Below, piece after piece: positions 34,570 through 39,634 of a DNA stretch of 39,634 nt. Below the pieces are notes generated by a model that worked only from the letters and a program-made list of their open reading frames with translations, was not told the DNA's origin and did no database searches. The position numbers and the translations under genes are program-made. Location of the stretch: positions 48,693 through 88,326 of the forward strand of contig JALCBJ010000019.1 in the NCBI GenBank assembly GCA_028066595.1, given 5' to 3'. This DNA is from Thermoanaerobaculia bacterium. GTDB taxonomy: Bacteria > Acidobacteriota > Thermoanaerobaculia > Multivoradales > J023. Positions within the stretch are counted from its first letter, which is position 1. The number at the start of each line of letters is the position of its first letter.

Positions 34570-35351
34570 GAGCTCGACTCGAAGAAGAACGTCACCAAGC
34601 CCGATCCCGTATTGCCGGTGCTCACCTGTTCGGCTACGAACTGAGCCTCGTAGAACCCAGGGGTCGTCACTCGGTAGCAACCCGTGAAGCGGCCCGCGAT
34701 TCCGGCGCTCTGGTCAAAGGCCAGCGGGACCGTCTCCAGGCTCTGACCGCCCACGACGCCGACAGCCGCGGTGACCCGAAAGTCGTCCGGAATCCAAGGC
34801 TCACCATCATCGATCGGGCACCCACACATCATCGCCACGTTGACTTCGAGCGGCACGGTGGTGGGCACCGCGGCCAGTGCCGAATGGGTGGCAGGCTGCT
34901 GGACCTGCACCACCAATCCGGGGATCTCCAAGACGAAACCTGGTTCCGTCGGTCCGGCTGCTCCCGGAGCGAGCCATGTGGTGGCGGTGACTTGCTGAGC
35001 GCTCTGTAGGCCCCCGAGAGAACCGTAGCTCACGACCTCGACCTGCGTCGGCCCTTCGATCTCCAAATCAGCTACGAACTTGGACGAGTCGGAGTCCGCG
35101 ATCAGCCATCGGATCGTCTCGGGATCGCCGGGTGTCCTGACCACGCAGAGGGAAGCCCTGGCGAGATCGCCGGGCTCGAGCTCGTCCGTCGTCTTCAGCG
35201 AGCCGGACGTGCCACGAGTGACACCCGACGCCAAGACGTCTCCGCTTCGGACGTCTCGAATCGAAATGGTCGCCCCGCCGATGTCATCGGCCAAGAACTT
35301 TCCTCCTCGAGCCTGTACCCGGACGGTCAAGGGTGTCGTCTGCGGTGCCAT
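34566..35351 (-). CDS. Beta-rich protein of unknown function, coupled to lipB
   Basis: The 261-residue protein has no signal peptide or membrane helix, a strong site (AGGAGG 5 bases before the ATG), and a stop that overlaps the lipB start. The sequence alternates hydrophobic strands (LTVRVQARGGKFLADD, ATISIRDVRSGDVLASGVT) and looks like two or three Ig/C2-like beta domains. The Cys pair MCGCP and the following IDDGEPW could bind something. The final part (GRFTGCYRVTTPGFYEAQFVAE) resembles a beta-sandwich repeat found in extracellular proteins, yet no export signal is seen. I do not recognise a family. Its coupling to lipB may reflect shared expression only. Confidence 0.75.
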   Translation of the reverse strand: MAPQTTPLTVRVQARGGKFLADDIGGATISIRDVRSGDVLASGVTRGTSGSLKTTDELEPGDLARASLCVVRTPGDPETIRWLIADSDSSKFVADLEIEGPTQVEVVSYGSLGGLQSAQQVTATTWLAPGAAGPTEPGFVLEIPGLVVQVQQPATHSALAAVPTTVPLEVNVAMMCGCPIDDGEPWIPDDFRVTAAVGVVGGQSLETVPLAFDQSAGIAGRFTGCYRVTTPGFYEAQFVAEQVSTGNTGSGLVTFFFESSS

Positions 35352-35427
35352 TCGCTCCTCCTGCGTACCTCGCCGATCTCAGGCGGCTCGTTGACGCTAG
35401 CACGGTCGCATCCGGTAGTCTCCGCCC

Positions 35428-36018
35428 GTGGATGATGCCCTGCAGCAGCTCGATCAGATCGTCAGCAACACCCTATCTAGCTTCGAGCCGAAGGACGCGA
35501 TATTCATCGTCGTCGGATCACTGCTGCTCATCTTCGGGCGGCGTCTCTACTGGCTGGCCCTGGCGGGTCTCGGCTTCGCCGTCGCGCTCTACCTGAGCCG
35601 CGAGTATCTCTTCTTCGAGAGCGTACAGCAGGAGGTCATCGTAGGTGTGGCCGCCGGGCTTCTCGGCGGGATCTTGGCCGTCGTGGCACAGCAGCTCGCC
35701 GTACGTTTCGCGGGTATCGTTCTCGGTGCCTGGGGCAGCTTCGTGATCGCGCGTATCCTTTGGCCCGAAGCCGATTTGCTGCTGGCCATTCTGCTGGCTG
35801 TCGCCGGCGCCGGCCTCGGTTTCCTTTTCGCCGCGAAGCTATTCGACCTGGCCTTGGTGCTCGTCACGTCGATCGTCGGCGCGATCCTGATCTCGCAGCA
35901 CCTCTACCTGGATGCTGCAGTACAGGCTGTCGTCTGGCTGGTTCTGACTCTGTGCGGCGTCGCGTTCCAGTTGCGCCGCAAGTCCAAGAAACTACGCATG
36001 AGACCACGAGACGATTGA
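35428..36018 (+). CDS. Multi-pass membrane protein (DUF4203/TMEM198-like)
   Basis: The 196-residue protein is mostly hydrophobic, with about seven short membrane helices and many Gly/Ala (AIFIVVGSLLLIFGRRLYW, VIVGVAAGLLGGILAVVAQQL). It ends in a basic tail (RRKSKKLRMRPRDD). The pattern of repeated 'G...G...' helices followed by a charged tail resembles the DUF4203 family. It is read from the GTG at 35428, which has no clear ribosome-binding site. It is divergent from the beta-rich gene (77 bases apart), so the gap should hold two promoters. Function unknown. Confidence 0.75.
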   Translation: MDDALQQLDQIVSNTLSSFEPKDAIFIVVGSLLLIFGRRLYWLALAGLGFAVALYLSREYLFFESVQQEVIVGVAAGLLGGILAVVAQQLAVRFAGIVLGAWGSFVIARILWPEADLLLAILLAVAGAGLGFLFAAKLFDLALVLVTSIVGAILISQHLYLDAAVQAVVWLVLTLCGVAFQLRRKSKKLRMRPRDD

Positions 36019-36139
36019 TCGAAGCCCGTCGTCTTAAAGTCGTAGCGGATTGGACAGAGTCATCGTCGGATCACGGGAAGGCCTTGACGATAGGGTTCCA
36101 GCGTTGCTATCTGCCCCCCGGAACATGGAAGGGTCCTTG

Positions 36140-37426
36140 ATGTCGACGATGACGAAGACGTCCGATCGCTGCGAATTCCGGATTCTCTGGCGCTGGCCAC
36201 AGACCCGAAGAGGTCTCTGCATTTCAGCGATCGCTCTAACATTGCTCGGTCTCGCAGCTCCGATTCTTGGCTCGCGGGCTCAGCCGCCGGAGGGTCTCTT
36301 GCTGGGAGTCCTGCTCGACTATACGGGTCCGCTCGGTGGCCATGGAGAGCCGACCGAGGCTGGGATCCGCCTGGCTGTGGCCCAGGTCAATCAGGCTGGA
36401 GGAGTCCTGGGGCACCCGGTCTCACTGCGCATTGCGGATGGTCGTACAGAACCCGAGACGGCCATCGCCGAGGCGGAGAACCTGGTATCGCAAGGCGTTC
36501 ACGCGATCATCGGTCCGTCCGGCAGTGCTGCCACGATGGCCGTGGCCCGCACTGTGAGTGGTTCCGAGCGGATCGCGACTGTCTCCCCGTCCGCGACGTC
36601 ACCCGAGTTGACCACGGTGAGCGATGAGGGCTTTCTCTTCCGAACGGCGATCTCCGACTCTGCTCAAGGTGACACTCTCGCGAAGCTGGCCGGTAGAGCC
36701 GGTATCTCGCACATCGCGGTGGCTTATCAACCCGACAGTTACGGGCTCGGACTGCTACGGACCTTCGATGAGTCCTTCGACGGCCAATTGACCACCCTCG
36801 AGGTGGGGTCTGTCGGCTCGTATCCACGGCAACTCCGGGAGGCTGCCCGGAACGGTGCCCGTGCTCTCGCAGTCTTTACGTATCTCGGAGCGGCCGAGAC
36901 CTTGCTGCTCGAGGCCACAGCAGAGGGACTCTTTCCGCAATACTTTCTGGCGGACGCGGTAGCCACCGGCGACCTTCATCTCGTCATCGAGCCGGAGCAT
37001 TTTGGTGCCATGCTCGGAACCGGCCCCGGTGGATCGGATCCAGAACACGCAGGATCGCGTGTCGTCGCACAAGAAATGAAGGAAGCGTTCGGGCACCTGC
37101 CTCGCAGTGCCGCACTCTCAGCGTACGACGCCACCGTATGTCTATGCCTTGCCGCCGAGCAGGCACGGTCCACCGACCGCGAGGCTATCCGGAACGCACT
37201 CCACCACGTATGCGGGGGAGACGGCCGGAGGATTGCGGCGGGTTCGGCGGGAGTCCTCGAGGCCCTCGGAGCCATTCGGCAGGGAGAGTCGATCGACTAC
37301 GACGGTGCAGCGTCGGACGTCGACTGGAACGAGGCGGGTGACGTGACCGATGGGTTCGTCGGTGTCTACCGGTATTCGAAGGATGGAGCGGTCCTCCAGG
37401 AGAGGATCCGTTTCTCGCGCCCCTGA
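36140..37426 (+). CDS. ABC transporter substrate-binding protein, branched-chain amino acid type (orphan)
   Basis: The 428-residue protein belongs to the periplasmic binding proteins of the LivJ/type 1 fold. After a long basic start and a membrane/signal segment (GLCISAIALTLLGLAAPILG) it reads LLLGVLLDYTGPLGGHGEPTEAGIRLAVAQVNQAGGVLGHPV, then VHAIIGPSGSAATMAV and FLFRTAISDSAQG. These are standard ligand-binding blocks of the family (Ser/Thr of GPSGSAAT). The ATG at 36140 has GAAGGG upstream; 36125 is an alternative, and the frame is open to 36050. No permease or ATPase genes are adjacent, so it may serve as a sensor subunit or use a transporter encoded elsewhere. The ligand is an amino acid, amide or aromatic acid by family habit only. 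Confidence 0.88.
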   Translation: MSTMTKTSDRCEFRILWRWPQTRRGLCISAIALTLLGLAAPILGSRAQPPEGLLLGVLLDYTGPLGGHGEPTEAGIRLAVAQVNQAGGVLGHPVSLRIADGRTEPETAIAEAENLVSQGVHAIIGPSGSAATMAVARTVSGSERIATVSPSATSPELTTVSDEGFLFRTAISDSAQGDTLAKLAGRAGISHIAVAYQPDSYGLGLLRTFDESFDGQLTTLEVGSVGSYPRQLREAARNGARALAVFTYLGAAETLLLEATAEGLFPQYFLADAVATGDLHLVIEPEHFGAMLGTGPGGSDPEHAGSRVVAQEMKEAFGHLPRSAALSAYDATVCLCLAAEQARSTDREAIRNALHHVCGGDGRRIAAGSAGVLEALGAIRQGESIDYDGAASDVDWNEAGDVTDGFVGVYRYSKDGAVLQERIRFSRP

Positions 37427-37520
37427 GACTCAGAACCGAGGAGAGATCTGACGAACGTCCGGCGTAGAGCATCGCCCTCCGCCGTCGCGACTGCTTCTGC
37501 CACGCCGTCGGCGCGTCGAA

Positions 37521-38765
37521 CTACTCTCCTCCGCCGGACTCCCACAGCAGTTGCATCGTGTATCTAGTAGCGATTCTGCTCAGGGCTCCATCCGCACCGA
37601 AGCCGTTCGCCATGACATAGACGCCCTGCTTACTCGCGGGCTCCCCCACCATGAACGAGCTGAAACCCGGGATAGAACCGCTGTGTGTGATGAGCTCACG
37701 ATCCCGGACTCTTGCGAGTGAGATCCCGAGCCCGTAAGGACGCCCCTCGAACTGCTGACGCCTGAGTTCACGGCAGGAATCGACTGACAGGAGTCGAACC
37801 TCTCCCGACCGACAGTCGTTCATCTGGGCGGCAAGAAACCGTGCCATGTCCGTGGCAGTGAGATACACGTCGCCGGCGGCTGCCAGGTCGTATCTAACTT
37901 GGTGGACAGGAGACGGGCGGCCGCTGGACACGTCGTACGGCAGGGCCATCCGCTCTACCACGCGGGGAGTGGGGACCGACGGAGTCTCGATCTCGACCCC
38001 CAGCGGCCGGAGCACGTGATCCGCTACGTATTCGTCGAAGGTCTGTCCCGACAGGCGCTCGACGACGTACCCGAGGATTCCGTAGCAGTCATTGCAATAG
38101 CTGAAGCTCTCGCCCGGTGGAGTTGCGGGTCGCGTATTCCGAATGACATCTTCGATGGCGATGAAGTCTCGCCTGCTCCACAGTGGGACTGTGGAAACCG
38201 GGCCTACCGGGTTGATTCTTCGGGCGGTGGAGAAGGCGTCCAGACCGGATCTGTGGGCCAAGAGGTGTCGGACGGTTACGTTGTCCGCGCCGTCGATTGC
38301 GAGTTCCGGCCCCAGCACCTCATTCAATGCCGTGTCGAGCGAGATGGAGCCTTTCTGGACCAACTGCATCACGGCTGTGGCCGTTGCGAGCTTGAAGGTC
38401 GAACCCGCGCTGTAGTACGACCCCGTCGTTGCCGGAACTTGGGCCGCGAGGTTGGCGAACCCGTAGGCGCCTGCCCACGCGACGACTCCATCACGAACGA
38501 TCGCTATCGAAACCGACGGTAGCCCCGTTTGAGCGATCACCTGTTCAACCGCTTCCGCCAGCGGGCCCGTTATTGGGTCGAGGTTTTCCTGCGCCTCCAC
38601 AGCGGGAGCCTCTCCAACGCTCAACACGAGGAGTAGACAACCGATCACCGAAAAGCCGCGACGCCGGTTATCGATTCGGCTTCTGCCGCTCGGCCTGATC
38701 CGGGTCCGCGACCATGCGGCGTCCCTATCCGTGACCACCGGACGAGCCCGTATAGCGAGCATCAT
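37521..38765 (-). CDS. Serine hydrolase of the beta-lactamase (class C / PBP-like) family
   Basis: The 414-residue protein has an N-terminal signal segment (FSVIGCLLLVLSVGEAPAVEA) preceded by a long basic stretch. The beta-lactamase-type triad is complete: Ser122-x-x-Lys125 in AGSTFKLATA, Tyr223-x-Asn225 in SYCNDCYG, and HSGSIPG in place of Lys-Thr-Gly. The HSG version and the surrounding VRHLLAHRSGL fit the EstB/Pab87-like esterase and peptidase branch rather than a true beta-lactamase. It is probably periplasmic. The ATG at 38765 overlaps the stop of the XRE gene (38762-38765); the frame is open far upstream, but only as a shadow of other genes. Three genes (membrane protein, XRE, hydrolase) appear to form one operon. 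The substrate is unknown. Confidence 0.9.
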   Translation of the reverse strand: MMLAIRARPVVTDRDAAWSRTRIRPSGRSRIDNRRRGFSVIGCLLLVLSVGEAPAVEAQENLDPITGPLAEAVEQVIAQTGLPSVSIAIVRDGVVAWAGAYGFANLAAQVPATTGSYYSAGSTFKLATATAVMQLVQKGSISLDTALNEVLGPELAIDGADNVTVRHLLAHRSGLDAFSTARRINPVGPVSTVPLWSRRDFIAIEDVIRNTRPATPPGESFSYCNDCYGILGYVVERLSGQTFDEYVADHVLRPLGVEIETPSVPTPRVVERMALPYDVSSGRPSPVHQVRYDLAAAGDVYLTATDMARFLAAQMNDCRSGEVRLLSVDSCRELRRQQFEGRPYGLGISLARVRDRELITHSGSIPGFSSFMVGEPASKQGVYVMANGFGADGALSRIATRYTMQLLWESGGGE

Positions 38766-38995
38766 TCGGAGCCTTCTGCGTTGCGGCCGTACGCTCGAAG
38801 CTGGAACACCTCCTCGACCGGGACGCCGAAGTGGGCGGCAATCCGCAGGGCGATCACGGTCGAAGGTGTAAATCGGCCTGATTCGATGGTGCTGATGGTC
38901 TTCTGAGTAACGCCGACCGCGGCTGCGAGATCCGCCTGGCTCATGCCGTGTTCCTTCCGGAAAGACTTGATCCGGTTCGTAAGTTCTGGGTGCAC
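38762..38995 (-). CDS. XRE family helix-turn-helix regulator
   Basis: The 77-residue protein is a single HTH domain: NRIKSFRKEHGMSQADLAAAVGVTQKTISTIESGRFTPSTVIALRIAAHFGVPVEEVF in the usual Cro/CI order, with QADLAAAVGVTQKTISTIE as the helix-turn-helix. Small regulators of this kind often sit next to a small membrane protein. It starts with GTG at 38995, with GGGAG 9 bases upstream, 24 bases after the membrane gene. It probably represses its own operon through the palindrome at 39519-39538. Its stop overlaps the next start, so hydrolase and regulator are co-translated. Confidence 0.9.
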   Translation of the reverse strand: MHPELTNRIKSFRKEHGMSQADLAAAVGVTQKTISTIESGRFTPSTVIALRIAAHFGVPVEEVFQLRAYGRNAEGSE

Positions 38996-39019
38996 AGAGG
39001 ACGGCTCCCGTCGTATCGG

Positions 39020-39484
39020 TCATCGACTGGATACGTGGAGGTACAGGTAGGCAACGCCGTAGCTCGCGAACAGAAGGGAGGCAAGCGCAAACAGGTGAAA
39101 CAACCCACCGAAGTCCTTCACCGCGTCGTAGTTCGCCGCGCCTGCAACTAGGACGATCAGACCCATGATGGTGGTGTAGAACGAGACTGTCCGGGCTCGT
39201 CCCCTGAACATCTCGACGAGGCCGTTGTCGGTATCGGCCACGGTCCTGAAGAAGGACGCCGCCTGAAGCTTGCTGGCCTTCCACAGCCAGTAGGCACCCA
39301 AAGCAAGCCCCGGGACAACGGCGGGCAGGATGATTGCCCTTGAGGTAGCCCAGAGACCATTCAGCGGCACGGCCGCGGCGCCCAGCGCCAATACGATGCC
39401 CAGCCAGACACAAAAGACTGCCCCCACTACGTTCAACCGCTGCCATAGCTCGAGTTGATCAACACGTGCTCTTGCTCTTGCCAT
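39020..39484 (-). CDS. Small membrane protein, first gene of the XRE/hydrolase operon
   Basis: The 154-residue protein has four membrane segments: VVGAVFCVWLGIVLALGAAA, AIILPAVVPGLALGAYWLW, FYTTIMGLIVLVAGAA and LFHLFALASLLFASYGVAYLY. A basic N-terminus (MARARARVDQLELWQRL) and a cytoplasmic loop of about 45 residues sit between them. It has no recognised domain, but pairing with a small XRE regulator is common for such proteins. The ATG at 39484 has AAGGAG 8 bases upstream. It is the first gene after the palindromic promoter. Function unknown; the regulator may sense its state. Confidence 0.82.
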   Translation of the reverse strand: MARARARVDQLELWQRLNVVGAVFCVWLGIVLALGAAAVPLNGLWATSRAIILPAVVPGLALGAYWLWKASKLQAASFFRTVADTDNGLVEMFRGRARTVSFYTTIMGLIVLVAGAANYDAVKDFGGLFHLFALASLLFASYGVAYLYLHVSSR

Positions 39485-39518
39485 CGAGGGATCTCCTTGG
39501 TGTGTTCCTTCCCGGCCA

Positions 39519-39547
39519 AATATACCCTAGGGTATATTCTCAGGCAA
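39519..39547 (-). promoter_or_regulatory. Promoter with embedded perfect 20-bp palindrome (probable XRE operator)
   Basis: On the minus strand, TTGCCT (39547-39542) and TATATT (39524-39519) form -35 and -10 boxes with a 17-base spacer. A perfect palindrome, half-site AATATACCCT, spans 39519-39538 and covers the -10 box and most of the spacer. It lies about 35 bases before the first start of the operon that encodes an XRE regulator. This is the expected geometry for autorepression by a dimeric regulator. Dimer binding is inferred, not shown. Confidence 0.72.
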
Positions 39548-39634
39548 GGGGTATGGGCGTTGATGCCGTAGATATGAGCTGCTAGAGGTCCGGCCGGCAA
39601 CCGGCGTTTTCGAGCCGCCTAATGAGGGCGCACC

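Noticed and set aside
38766..39446. N-terminal extension of the serine hydrolase across the XRE and membrane genes
   Set aside because: The extra 227 residues are a shadow of two well-supported genes; the hydrolase starts in the overlap at 38765 and its signal segment follows.

Overview
The window is a GC-rich bacterial chromosome segment with no rRNA, tRNA, CRISPR array, insertion sequence or phage genes that I can support. The best taxonomic guess is an Acidobacteriota-like lineage (inference). It rests on a PadR regulator overlapping a MacB/FtsX permease of the 'acidobacterial duplicated orphan permease' type, and on several unrelated secreted proteins that end in the same short D-G-F-E-S-G-N-T-x-A-W tail. 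There are about 30 genes, many in small operons with ATGA start/stop overlaps.

Layout. 1-3299: end of an RND adaptor gene and a complete RND efflux pump. 3456-5327: secreted S8 subtilase, followed by a very large hairpin (5358-5443). 5489-8492 (minus): PadR regulator plus an ABC-type permease broken into two frames near 6265. 8665-16934: a redox-flavoured locus with a GMC flavoprotein and a two-haem cytochrome c on the minus strand. Divergent from these are a DUF4331-like membrane-anchored protein, an unrecognised protein that may be catalase-like, and a secreted S58 (DmpA-type) peptidase. 17137-18561 (minus): Na/phosphate symporter and a 75-residue coiled-coil protein. 18961-20151 (minus): secreted kelch-type protein. 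20277-21071: TerC-family membrane protein. 21136-24966 (minus): SF1 helicase with a possible nuclease tail, and an unknown gene upstream. 24872-26293: membrane protein with a DUF3592-like end.

26391-30655 holds a family of three secreted proteins of exactly 408 residues, each with seven F-V-V-V-W-type repeats (probable seven-bladed propellers). The first two lie in a 1346-bp tandem duplication, and a relic of another copy sits just upstream. 30698-32040: small unknown genes. 32134-33816: ettA. 33826-35351 (minus): lipB coupled to an unknown beta-rich protein. 35428-37426: a membrane protein and an orphan amino-acid-type binding protein. 37521-39484 (minus): an operon of a small membrane protein, an XRE regulator and a beta-lactamase-like serine hydrolase, with a perfect 20-bp palindrome built into its promoter.

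The most interesting signals are the shared C-terminal tail on five intact proteins and one relic, the propeller-gene family, the GMC/di-haem/DUF4331 locus, and the palindromic operator of the last operon.
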